DNA from: Bacillota bacterium
GTDB taxonomy: Bacteria; Bacillota; Clostridia; Lachnospirales; Lachnospiraceae
NCBI GenBank assembly: GCA_023387635.1
Contig: JAEWHU010000240.1
Coordinates: forward strand, 1 to 7,355
Direction of reading: 5' to 3'
Length of the DNA stretch: 7,355 nt
Below the pieces are notes generated by a model. That model saw nothing but the letters and a program-made list of their open reading frames with translations. It did not search any database and was not told the DNA's origin. The position numbers were made by a program, and so were the translations under genes. Shown here piece after piece: positions 1-5,594 of this stretch (the first letter of the stretch is position 1; every line of letters begins with the position of its first letter).

Positions 1-734
1 ATAGAGGCTAGACCAATTACAATGGCACCTGTTCCCATACAAACGTCTCCATAACCTTGACTTTGTGCCACTAACCCACCAGACAATGCTATTAAACCAT
101 TGCCAAGTACTAATCCAAGGATTTTCATCTTGTCAGTGCTAGAACCCTGTGCTCTTACCATTGCCTCATTATTACCCGTTGCTCTTATAGCGCATCCAAT
201 TTCAGTTCCAAAAAACCAATATAAGAAACAAATAACGACCATACAGAATATGATTCCAAGTCCGATAGTCACTAAGGTTTGAAACGTAGAATCTCTCATA
301 CCTAAAACATATCCTTCTGGTAATATCTTTTCTAGTATAAAATCTTTTGTTATAGTCACTATTGTCTCTTTTCCTAAAAGTGAAGTATTTGCTTGACCCA
401 TAATTCTTAAATTTATAGAATATAACGCTATCATAGTTAAAATACCTGAAAGAATTGCTGGTATTTGTAATTTTGTATGTAATAATCCTGTGATTGCCCC
501 AGATATCATACCTGCTAAGGTAGCAATGATTATACTTAAAAATGGATTCCATCCAAAAACAACGATTAATGTTGCTGCAACGCATCCGCCAAGTGCAAAG
601 GAACCTTCACTTGTTAAATCTGCGAAATTTAGTATTCGAAAAGCAATAAAAACACCAATTGCTAGGATAGACCACAATAATCCTTGAGATGTGGCTCCTA
701 AAATGGCATTTAAGAGTGAATTTATCGTTAACAT
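1..734 (-). CDS. ABC transporter permease (branched-chain amino acid/TrpY-like family), 3' end cut by window edge
   Basis: This is the membrane channel subunit of an ABC importer. Translating the minus strand from the ATG at 734 gives 244 residues with no stop before the edge, so the C-terminus is missing. The sequence is a series of hydrophobic segments. It carries the permease signature of the PF02653 (BPD_transp_2) family: near residue 35 'LNFADLTSEGSF', and around residues 185-225 a cytoplasmic loop reading G-x-x-x-RATGNN-x-x-M-x-RAQG followed by KILGL and ALSGGLVAQ. A purine-rich AAGGAAGG (747-754) precedes the ATG with a rather long 12-nt spacer. It lies 80 nt downstream of the binding-protein gene in the same direction. 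An ATPase gene would be expected further left, outside the window. The substrate cannot be read from the sequence; relatives include the streptococcal tryptophan importer TrpXYZ. Confidence 0.9.
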   Translation of the reverse strand, partial: MLTINSLLNAILGATSQGLLWSILAIGVFIAFRILNFADLTSEGSFALGGCVAATLIVVFGWNPFLSIIIATLAGMISGAITGLLHTKLQIPAILSGILTMIALYSINLRIMGQANTSLLGKETIVTITKDFILEKILPEGYVLGMRDSTFQTLVTIGLGIIFCMVVICFLYWFFGTEIGCAIRATGNNEAMVRAQGSSTDKMKILGLVLGNGLIALSGGLVAQSQGYGDVCMGTGAIVIGLAS

Positions 735-769
735 ATAATTTAATATCCTTCCTTAAGTAAGCAATAAAG

Positions 770-798
770 GGCTGCCATAGATTTTCTCTATAGCAGCC
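770..798 (-). promoter_or_regulatory. Intercistronic stem-loop between binding-protein and permease genes
   Basis: Arms 770-781 and 787-798 form a 12-bp stem with a 5-nt loop (782-786). At the 776/792 pair the plus strand has a C-A mismatch while the minus-strand RNA has a G-U wobble, so the structure is fully paired only in the transcript of this operon. Only a short interrupted U tract follows (CCUUUAUUG), so it is more likely a partial terminator or mRNA 3'-end stabiliser than a full terminator. Such elements commonly give the binding protein higher expression than the permease. Confidence 0.7.
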
Positions 799-814
799 AT
801 AATAATATTCTGAT

Positions 815-1777
815 TTACTTTAAATCTGCTGGAATTGTGATTCCAAGCTGAGTTGCTACTTCTTCATTAATCTTTAATTCACAACCTTCAAGTGGTAAAT
901 ATTCAATTGGCATATCACCAACTTTAGCTGTTCCTTCAATAATCTTAACTGCCTGTCTTCCTGTTAATTTACCAAGTTCGTAGTAATCCATTCCATATGT
1001 AGCTAATCCACCTGCATCTACCATACCACTTTCACCGCAAATTATTGGAAGATTGTTGGCATTAGCAACCATGGCAACCGTTGGCATTGCTTTTGCTATA
1101 GTATTATCCGTTGGTGCATAGATTGCATCTACTTTACCTATTAATGATTCAACCACCTGTTGTATTTCATTGGTATTAGATATTGTAGCTGTTTGACATT
1201 CAATACCAAAGGTAGCAGCTATTTCTTCTGCTATATCCGCTTGTATCTTAGAGTTTGCTTCACTAGAAGTGTATAATAGTGCTATCTTCTTTGCATCAGG
1301 AACTAATTTTACTAATAATTCGATCTGTTGCTGGATTGGATTCATATCTGATGTTCCACTAACATTCCCACCTGATGCATCTACATTACTCTTAACAAGT
1401 CCTGCATCCGCTGGATCTGTAACTGCAGTTACTAAAATAGGAATATCTTTTGTTGCATTGGCTACTGCTTGTGCTGAAGGAGTTGCTATAGATAATATTA
1501 AATCATTGTTATCATTCACTAACTTAGTAGCAATCGTAGTTGCATTGGAATTATCATTTTGTGCATTTTGATAATCAATTTTAATCTTCTCCCCATCCAC
1601 ATAACCAGCTTCAGCTAATGCATCAACAAATCCTTTATAAGAAGCATCCAAAGCAGCATGTTCAACGAACTGATTTACACCAATCCGAAATACACCATCT
1701 TGTTTTTTACATCCCACCAAAGTAGACATAGCTAAGACCACAACTAACATTACCGACAAACTATTTTTCACTTTCAT
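815..1777 (-). CDS. ABC transporter substrate-binding lipoprotein (ABC_sub_bind / TrpX-like)
   Basis: This is the extracellular, lipid-anchored solute receptor of an ABC importer, 320 residues, the usual size for PF04392 (ABC_sub_bind) proteins. The N-terminus is a lipoprotein signal peptide: positively charged MKVKNS, a hydrophobic core at residues 7-19, and the lipobox L20-V-G-C23, with C23 the predicted lipidated residue. The mature part starts with the family-typical 'FRIGVNQFVEHAALDASYKG' region and goes on through two periplasmic-binding-protein type I lobes (for example the segments ILVTAVTDPADAGLV and IALLYTSSEANS). The start at 1777 is supported by a GGGAGGA site at 1786-1792. It is the first gene of the operon and is followed by the permease. 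The ligand is unknown: members of this group bind aromatic amino acids or other small metabolites, and nothing here decides among them. Confidence 0.93.
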   Translation of the reverse strand: MKVKNSLSVMLVVVLAMSTLVGCKKQDGVFRIGVNQFVEHAALDASYKGFVDALAEAGYVDGEKIKIDYQNAQNDNSNATTIATKLVNDNNDLILSIATPSAQAVANATKDIPILVTAVTDPADAGLVKSNVDASGGNVSGTSDMNPIQQQIELLVKLVPDAKKIALLYTSSEANSKIQADIAEEIAATFGIECQTATISNTNEIQQVVESLIGKVDAIYAPTDNTIAKAMPTVAMVANANNLPIICGESGMVDAGGLATYGMDYYELGKLTGRQAVKIIEGTAKVGDMPIEYLPLEGCELKINEEVATQLGITIPADLK

Positions 1778-1785
1778 CCTAAAAT

Positions 1786-1792
1786 TCCTCCC
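1786..1792 (-). promoter_or_regulatory. Ribosome binding site of the binding-protein gene
   Basis: GGGAGGA on the minus strand, 8 nt upstream of the ATG at 1777. It fixes the start that yields the complete lipoprotein signal peptide. Confidence 0.85.
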
Positions 1793-1800
1793 ACACTACT

Positions 1801-1860
1801 GTTTAACTTTATTACATAATTACTTTAAAACTTCAACGCTTTTACTGGATAAAGTTTAAC
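1801..1860. repeat. Imperfect 12-bp inverted repeat around the importer promoter start
   Basis: GTTTAACTTTAT at 1801-1812 and ATAAAGTTTAAC at 1849-1860 are inverted copies with one mismatch, centres 48 bp apart. The upstream arm covers the -10 box and the downstream arm lies in the leader. Because the upstream arm is at or before the likely transcription start, a full RNA hairpin is unlikely; a pair of operator half-sites is a possible reading. In DNA this AT-rich, chance is not excluded. Confidence 0.4.
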
Positions 1861-1881
1861 ACTGTTGAGTAAAATTGTCAA
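1853..1881 (-). promoter_or_regulatory. Sigma-A type promoter of the ABC importer operon
   Basis: On the minus strand, a perfect -35 TTGACA (1876-1881) is followed after exactly 17 nt by TAAACT as -10 (1853-1858). The start point would be near 1846, giving a leader of about 70 nt. That is too short for a T-box or a typical amino-acid riboswitch. The -10 box overlaps one arm of a 12-bp imperfect inverted repeat (see the repeat entry), which hints at protein-mediated control. Confidence 0.75.
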
Positions 1882-1892
1882 TCATATTTTTA

Positions 1893-1932
1893 GAAAAAAA
1901 TAGGCAAAACCACTTTTTAATAATGGTTTTGC
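1893..1932 (-). terminator. Rho-independent terminator of the flavoprotein gene
   Basis: Arms 1904-1912 (GCAAAACCA) and 1924-1932 (TGGTTTTGC) form a perfect 9-bp stem. On the minus strand it is followed by CTATTTTTTT. It lies about 40 nt after the flavoprotein stop codon. A second, weaker hairpin (AACAC/GTGTT, arms 1942-1946 and 1952-1956, followed by a short U run in the same direction) sits between the stop codon and this one, making a tandem arrangement. It separates the flavoprotein gene from the importer promoter. Confidence 0.85.
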
Positions 1933-1973
1933 TATTATAAAAACACCCTTAGTGTTAGTTTTTAATTCGTTCA

Positions 1974-2675
1974 TTATAGCCCAAAATATCCATGTACAAC
2001 TTCTTCTCTTTTATCTAATATAATATCCGAAGAATTCACATCTTTGGATTTTATTTGTTTAATAATATCCTTAATAAAAAATTCATCTCCTACAATGTAA
2101 TAGATAACATCTTTTGTTTCAGTTAATTGATTTAGTGTTTCATAGAAGCCTTTTCTAGATTCAATCCAGTAATTCTTATAGTCATCATTTACAAACTGGT
2201 CTAGTTCATTTTTGTAAACAAATTCACCTGATGAATTTACATTCACATTTACTAAAAACGGAACATTTGTTTTATCACCTACAAAAGAAAGAATAAGTGG
2301 CCTCATAGTAGCAATTCCAACCCCCATAGACAATAGAACAACTGGTTTATTACAACGTCTGAGTCTCATTCTTGATCCTAATTTAAAGAAAACAATTTCA
2401 TCTCCTATGTTTAAATGAGATAACTTACTTTTAAACTCTGAAGAACTACCTGGCATTTTTGTTGTAAATCCAACCTTACCTTCACTAGGTAAGGTCATAA
2501 TAGACATATGTCGAAATAAACTCTTATTAGGTTTCTCTCCCTGCTCAAACCAGGTAAGGCCAAATCGGGTATGAGAACCTTCATTCCAATTAAATTGCTC
2601 TGGTTTTTCAAGTAAGTATGTTTTCACTCCTTTTGTTTCATCTATAATCTCTATAATTTTAGCTCTATGTTTCAT
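1974..2675 (-). CDS. Ferredoxin-NADP reductase-like FAD/NAD(P)-binding flavoprotein
   Basis: A 233-residue single-chain flavoprotein reductase of the FNR superfamily, predicted cytoplasmic (no signal peptide or membrane segment). The N-terminal half reads as the FAD-binding beta-barrel: residues 1-25 resemble its first strands, and R55-H-M-S58 matches the R-x-x-S flavin-binding motif (usually RxYS). 'VVLLSMGVGIATMRPLI' at 112-128 is the G-x-G-I-x-x-x-R-P nucleotide-binding turn of the NAD(P)H domain. 'YYIVGDEFFIKDI' around 192-204 occupies the place of the usual CGP-x-x-M segment, here changed to VGD. The end, HGYFGL, resembles the aromatic C-terminal tail that stacks on flavin in this family. 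No [2Fe-2S] cysteine cluster is present, so its electron acceptor is not a fused ferredoxin. The start is backed by AAAGGAGA at 2685-2692. It is a single-gene transcript with a Fur box, so a role in low-iron conditions (ferric, siderophore or ferritin iron reduction) is inferred, not shown. Confidence 0.85.
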   Translation of the reverse strand: MKHRAKIIEIIDETKGVKTYLLEKPEQFNWNEGSHTRFGLTWFEQGEKPNKSLFRHMSIMTLPSEGKVGFTTKMPGSSSEFKSKLSHLNIGDEIVFFKLGSRMRLRRCNKPVVLLSMGVGIATMRPLILSFVGDKTNVPFLVNVNVNSSGEFVYKNELDQFVNDDYKNYWIESRKGFYETLNQLTETKDVIYYIVGDEFFIKDIIKQIKSKDVNSSDIILDKREEVVHGYFGL

Positions 2676-2799
2676 AATATTCTTTCTCCTTTAAGTCAAG
2701 AAACCATCTATCCAAATTCATTAAACTAATTTTGTTATTTTCGCTAAATTTATTATATGATACAAATTTTAAAATTACAAATGAAACACATGCATCTAT

Positions 2800-2814
2800 T
2801 GATAATCATTCTCA
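2800..2814. promoter_or_regulatory. Fur box (iron-responsive operator)
   Basis: TGATAATCATTCTCA matches the Gram-positive 7-1-7 Fur consensus TGATAATNATTATCA at every defined position but one. It lies just downstream of the flavoprotein promoter, where bound Fur-Fe(II) would block initiation or early elongation. No comparable site was seen upstream of the ferritin gene. The site was recognised by eye; PerR and Zur boxes are related, but the TGATAAT half-site favours Fur. Confidence 0.75.
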
Positions 2815-2830
2815 ACATCTCTTTTTAGTA

Positions 2831-2860
2831 TTTATATAACACTATAAATACTTTAGTCAA
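2831..2860 (-). promoter_or_regulatory. Promoter of the flavoprotein gene
   Basis: Minus-strand TTGACT (2855-2860) as -35, with TATAAA (2831-2836, 18-nt spacer) or ATATAA (2832-2837, 17-nt spacer) as -10. Transcription would start near 2825, about 150 nt before the coding region. The Fur box begins roughly 10 nt downstream of that start. Confidence 0.65.
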
Positions 2861-2871
2861 TTTATTATAAA

Positions 2872-2912
2872 TAAAAAAACTTCCTTTCGTTGATTTCTCA
2901 TTGAAAGGAAGT
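2872..2912 (-). terminator. Rho-independent terminator of the ferritin gene
   Basis: Arms 2879-2888 and 2903-2912 (ACTTCCTTTC / GAAAGGAAGT) form a perfect 10-bp stem with a 14-nt loop, starting 15 nt after the ferritin stop codon. On the minus strand the stem runs directly into TTTTTTTA. It ends only about 12 nt before the -35 box of the flavoprotein promoter, so the two genes are separate transcription units. Confidence 0.92.
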
Positions 2913-2927
2913 AAATTGTTATTAATG

Positions 2928-3443
2928 TTATTCTAAAACTAATGACGGTGCAGTATATACTCTAGTTTTAAACTCATTATCAAGCATATAAAGACCTTTT
3001 GGATCTCCTGCAAATAAATCATATTTTTTAATATTATCATCTGCATTCTTTTCTTCCTCACCTTGTTCTTTAATGAACCAATCAAGGAATTGCATTGTAC
3101 GGAAATCCCTACAATTATATGCTGCTTCATAGATATTATTAATAGAAGCTGTTACATATTGTTCGTGTTCAAGAGCATAAACTAGTGGGTCACGGAAATT
3201 AGTATATGTTTTGTCTGGTTCAGCAATTGCTGTAAGCTTAACGGATTCACCGTTATTTAATAAGTATTGACGGAATAAAAGAGCATGATCTCTTTCTTCT
3301 TGCATTTGGATATAAAACCAGTTTTCAAAACCATTTAAGCTTTCGTCTGAATAATAATTTGCCATATCCATATATAAATAGGCAGAATAGAATTCTTTGT
3401 TAACTTGTTCGTTTAATAATTTTGCTACTTCTTTATTTAACAT
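2928..3443 (-). CDS. ftnA: Non-haem bacterial ferritin (FtnA-type)
   Basis: An iron-storage protein that oxidises Fe(II) at a di-iron ferroxidase centre and stores Fe(III) mineral inside a 24-subunit cytoplasmic shell. At 171 residues it has the normal length of a four-helix-bundle ferritin. It aligns with E. coli FtnA almost without gaps at the active site: E17 (NEQVNKEFYSAYLY), Y24, E50 and H53 (QEERDH), E94 (HEQ), Q127 and E130 (EQGEEE), with E49, E126 and E129 as likely third-site ligands. The loop GDPKGLYMLDNE near residues 146-157 precedes the short fifth helix, as in FtnA. The start at 3443 is supported by GAGAGGA at 3451-3457. The gene is monocistronic with its own terminator. No Fur box is visible upstream, so it may be expressed in iron-replete or constitutive fashion. 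Family assignment is firm; the symbol follows the closest well-known homologue. Confidence 0.96.
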   Translation of the reverse strand: MLNKEVAKLLNEQVNKEFYSAYLYMDMANYYSDESLNGFENWFYIQMQEERDHALLFRQYLLNNGESVKLTAIAEPDKTYTNFRDPLVYALEHEQYVTASINNIYEAAYNCRDFRTMQFLDWFIKEQGEEEKNADDNIKKYDLFAGDPKGLYMLDNEFKTRVYTAPSLVLE

Positions 3444-3598
3444 ATTATAGTCCTCTCTTTCTTAATCTGTTTTATATAACCTTCTCATAATTAGTTTACT
3501 GTTTATCTTACTACCAATTATGTTAAGATATTCTTTCGTAATTTTATTTATATCAATTAGTTACGTTAATTATAGTACAAAATATTTGCACCTAATCT

Positions 3599-3627
3599 AT
3601 TATATCATATTTTTATAAATTTTGTAA
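3599..3627 (-). promoter_or_regulatory. Candidate ferritin promoter with extended -10
   Basis: On the minus strand, TTACAA (3622-3627), a 17-nt spacer, and TATAAT (3599-3604) preceded by TGA, which is an extended -10 (TGnTATAAT). The implied start near 3592 gives a leader of about 150 nt. A second TATAAT (3569-3574) lies 30 nt downstream but has no -35 match. The rest of 3444-3598 shows no gene; it contains a 7-bp inverted repeat (CATAATT at 3486-3492, AATTATG at 3516-3522) of unclear meaning. Confidence 0.5.
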
Positions 3628-3634
3628 TATAGAA

Positions 3635-3669
3635 ATTTAAATTAATCCTCCGAATTAGACAATTTAAAT
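3635..3669 (-). terminator. Weak terminator-like stem-loop after the membrane-protein gene
   Basis: AT-only 9-bp arms at 3635-3643 and 3661-3669, starting about 10 nt after the stop codon of the membrane-protein gene. Only a short U run (TTTC) follows on the minus strand. It is the only candidate 3' end for that operon, and it overlaps neither ferritin promoter candidate. Confidence 0.35.
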
Positions 3670-3679
3670 ATAAACTTTA

Positions 3680-5056
3680 CTAATTTTTCAACATTGACTT
3701 TAAATCTTCATAGATTTCTAAAGTTTCATTTGATGAATTTGTTCCTATAATATAATATTTTTCATTTGCTTTTATCTTAATAAAAGGCCCTACTTTAGGA
3801 TTTAAGTAAAGTTTACAACTTCCTATTCCATTAACTTGAAATATTCCTTTTTTTAAGGTTGTAAATGCTGTTCCATTCGTTTTGCTTGTCTGTGGTAACT
3901 TATCTAATAATTCCACTTCACTAATTTCAGATGCATTTAAGGAAAGTACCTCTTTTGTGTGATTCACTGTTAGATGATCGGCCACATACTCTACCTTTAA
4001 AGGAGTAAATTCTTCTACAATTGTAAAAGCACCTATTAGTGGCATAAGGAGTATTGTAAGTATTCCAAATATGGTTAATATTTTCCCAATTGGCTTTGCC
4101 AAATTAACGGTAGTATTTACTCCAATACGACTATTAATCATGGTATGATTATCATTTGGATTATAATAAAACATTCCATAAATCCAGTATTCATCATCGT
4201 CAACATACCATTCACGTCCACTGTCTTTTGTAATTATTTCTTGTACTTTTCGTGTATTAAATTCAACTCGTATAACTAAACATAACAAAACTACGCTATA
4301 AATGCCACTCATAATCAATAAATAATAGGGTTTAGCAAAGAAAATCCAAAAGAATAAACTAAATAATCCTGTTAACCATGACATATAGATAAAACTTTTT
4401 GACCAATTATATCTCCTCACTCTTGTTAAAGTAATATTAATATCAGAGTCTTCACCAACTATTTCTGATTTCTGCCTATATATGATTCTATCAAAGAATA
4501 TAAAGCTAGCAGTTAAGAGAGCGTTTGTTCCAAATATGATAAAAAGAATTCCACTGTCATCCTCTCCCATTTTATAAAGAAAGGTATCTATTAATGGTAA
4601 AAAACTTATAATAGTGGGAATTATAAATAACCATTTACTTAATTTCTTAACAGGAATGGATGCCACTTTTGTATCAATAGTAGTTGAAGCTTCACTGTTT
4701 ATACCCCATCTATTTTCTTTTTTTAGTGTTTTTAATTTCTTGTGATATTTTATATATATAATATATGGAACAATAATTATAACAGCTAACCACAACAAAT
4801 ATAAGGTAACAACTATCGAATCATAAGGAACTAGAAAAAAAGTAAATGGAATTATTCCAAAAATACCACAAACAATGCCAAGACTTTTTTGAAATTTTTT
4901 ATTAATCCTAGTTACCTCATCCGTATCTCTTGCCTCGTATGGTAATGTTACTCCTAAAACTATATTCTTCTTTGCCTTTGATTCATTCTTTAGCATAAAG
5001 TACATAATTGGTAAAACAGGATACATACATATTAACATTATAATGTTTATTATCAT
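3680..5056 (-). CDS. Polytopic membrane protein of a GntR-linked operon (DUF5808-like segment, PH-like C-terminus)
   Basis: A 458-residue integral membrane protein without assignable enzymatic function. Hydrophobic stretches indicate about eight transmembrane helices: one at the very N-terminus, two near 60-115, two near 155-200, two near 235-280 and one near 330-350. A soluble segment with 'REWYVDDDEYWIYGMFYYNPND' type spacing (W-Y-x-D-D-D-x-Y-W, then NSRIGVNTTVNLAKPIGK) resembles the DUF5808 motif of Firmicute membrane proteins. The last 100 residues are soluble and beta-rich, resembling a bacterial PH-like domain. I prefer ATG 5056: GGAGGG at 5063-5068 lies 6 nt upstream. The longer frame from 5110 adds 18 residues encoded by a hairpin and has no ribosome binding site. 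It is the second gene after a GntR/YtrA-type repressor; similar pairs often respond to cell-envelope stress, which is inference here. Confidence 0.8.
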   Translation of the reverse strand: MIINIIMLICMYPVLPIMYFMLKNESKAKKNIVLGVTLPYEARDTDEVTRINKKFQKSLGIVCGIFGIIPFTFFLVPYDSIVVTLYLLWLAVIIIVPYIIYIKYHKKLKTLKKENRWGINSEASTTIDTKVASIPVKKLSKWLFIIPTIISFLPLIDTFLYKMGEDDSGILFIIFGTNALLTASFIFFDRIIYRQKSEIVGEDSDINITLTRVRRYNWSKSFIYMSWLTGLFSLFFWIFFAKPYYLLIMSGIYSVVLLCLVIRVEFNTRKVQEIITKDSGREWYVDDDEYWIYGMFYYNPNDNHTMINSRIGVNTTVNLAKPIGKILTIFGILTILLMPLIGAFTIVEEFTPLKVEYVADHLTVNHTKEVLSLNASEISEVELLDKLPQTSKTNGTAFTTLKKGIFQVNGIGSCKLYLNPKVGPFIKIKANEKYYIIGTNSSNETLEIYEDLKSMLKN

Positions 5057-5062
5057 AATTTG

Positions 5063-5068
5063 CCCTCC
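5063..5068 (-). promoter_or_regulatory. Ribosome binding site deciding the membrane-protein start
   Basis: GGAGGG on the minus strand, 6 nt before ATG 5056 and only 2 nt after the end of the 13-bp hairpin stem (5071-5106). Its position next to the structure makes it the natural target of any translational control. Confidence 0.8.
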
Positions 5069-5070
5069 AG

Positions 5071-5106
5071 GTTCTGAGAATGAGTGTTTGCATTCATTCT
5101 CAGAAC
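5071..5106 (-). promoter_or_regulatory. Perfect 13-bp hairpin next to the membrane-protein ribosome binding site, with competing pairing
   Basis: Arms 5071-5083 and 5094-5106 (GTTCTGAGAATGA / TCATTCTCAGAAC) pair perfectly around a 10-nt loop. Seven loop bases (5085-5091, TGTTTGC on the plus strand) are complementary to the bases just outside the stem (5107-5113, GCAAACA). The minus-strand RNA therefore has the order A-B-A'-B', so either the 13-bp stem or the alternative 7-bp stem (or a partial pseudoknot) can form. There is no U tract, so it is not a terminator. It could also be a DNA operator: the loop holds the TTTGCATT octamer seen at the operon promoter. Confidence 0.7.
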
Positions 5107-5115
5107 GCAAACATC

Positions 5116-5142
5116 AGTGTGAAAGTGTTTTTCTTTCACACT
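5116..5142 (-). promoter_or_regulatory. Hairpin at the gntR stop codon (AGTGTG...CACACT dyad)
   Basis: Arms 5116-5125 (AGTGTGAAAG) and 5133-5142 (CTTTCACACT) form a perfect 10-bp stem with a 7-nt loop. One arm includes the last base of the gntR stop codon. It lacks a U tract. As DNA, the AGTGT/ACACT ends resemble the inverted repeats bound by YtrA-type GntR regulators, so an internal operator is a possible reading beside an mRNA processing or stability element. Confidence 0.6.
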
Positions 5143-5513
5143 TACTCCCCTTCCTCGTACATTTCTTCACATAATCTTAAAAACTCCTCTTTGGTAACAC
5201 CACTTAGCCTTGCTTCTGAAATTATAATTCTTAATCCTTCTTTTGACCTATCTGGTAATCCATTTTTGACATGAATTCTATCACTGACCATGGCTCCACT
5301 GCGCCTATCTGCAAGGATGTAACCTTCTTGTTTTAGTAGTTGATATGCCTTATTCACTGTCATCATATTGATGCCTGACTGTTCCGCAAGAGTACGAATC
5401 GTTGGTAACTTCTCACCAGGCGAAAGTTTACCCTCAGCAATTCCCATAACAATCTGATTACGAATCTGCATATAGATAGGTACATCATCTTTAAAATCTA
5501 AATGTATAAGCAT
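5142..5513 (-). CDS. GntR family transcriptional regulator, YtrA subfamily
   Basis: A 123-residue DNA-binding repressor. Residues 10-76 are the GntR winged helix-turn-helix: 'VPIYMQIRNQI' (11-21), 'GKLSPGEKLPTIRTLAEQSGIN' with the recognition helix around 'MMTVNKAYQLLKQEGYI' (50-66), and the wing RRSG (70-73). The C-terminal part is only about 45 residues, two short helices for dimerisation, with no FadR/HutC ligand domain. This is the hallmark of YtrA-type members, which usually control a transporter or membrane-protein gene in their own operon. That fits the membrane protein encoded 85 nt downstream. The start is supported by AAAGGAG at 5520-5526. Autoregulation is likely from repeats at the promoter (5531-5573). 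The effector is unknown. Confidence 0.92.
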   Translation of the reverse strand: MLIHLDFKDDVPIYMQIRNQIVMGIAEGKLSPGEKLPTIRTLAEQSGINMMTVNKAYQLLKQEGYILADRRSGAMVSDRIHVKNGLPDRSKEGLRIIISEARLSGVTKEEFLRLCEEMYEEGE

Positions 5514-5530
5514 TCTTAGCTCCTTTTATC

Positions 5531-5573
5531 TTTGCATTATTTGCATTATATATTATAATACAAACAATGCAAG
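5531..5573. promoter_or_regulatory. Probable autoregulatory operator: TTTGCATTA direct repeats and TTGCATT/AATGCAA inverted repeat
   Basis: TTTGCATTA occurs twice in tandem (5531-5539 and 5540-5548), immediately downstream of the -10 box. An inverted copy of the core, AATGCAA, lies at 5566-5572 inside the -35/-10 spacer, so TTGCATT-N18-AATGCAA (5541-5572) straddles the -10 box. A further TTTGCATT lies at 5087-5094 in the intercistronic hairpin. A bound repressor here would occlude polymerase. That the bound protein is the encoded GntR is inference. Confidence 0.55.
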
Positions 5574-5580
5574 ATTTCAA
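5552..5580 (-). promoter_or_regulatory. Promoter of the gntR-membrane protein operon
   Basis: Minus-strand TTGAAA (5575-5580), 17-nt spacer, TATAAT (5552-5557). An alternative pair, TTGCAT (5567-5572) and TATAAT (5545-5550) with 16-nt spacing, overlaps it. The start point would be near 5545, about 32 nt before the coding region. Confidence 0.75.
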
Positions 5581-5594
5581 GAAGGAATAGTACT

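Noticed and set aside
100..687. Several short open frames on both strands over the permease
   Set aside because: They are shadows of the permease frame, which has a clear family signature and runs unbroken to the window edge.
1269..1571. 100-residue plus-strand frame opposite the binding-protein gene
   Set aside because: Antisense shadow of an intact lipoprotein gene, with no ribosome binding site or promoter.
2939..3130. 63-residue frame inside the ferritin gene
   Set aside because: It is a shifted frame of the ferritin sequence without its own start signals; ferritin is intact and fully conserved at its ligands.
5057..5110. An 18-residue N-terminal extension of the membrane protein starting at ATG 5110
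   Set aside because: These codons are made of the 13-bp hairpin and the real ribosome binding site; no Shine-Dalgarno sequence precedes 5110, and GGAGGG sits correctly before ATG 5056.
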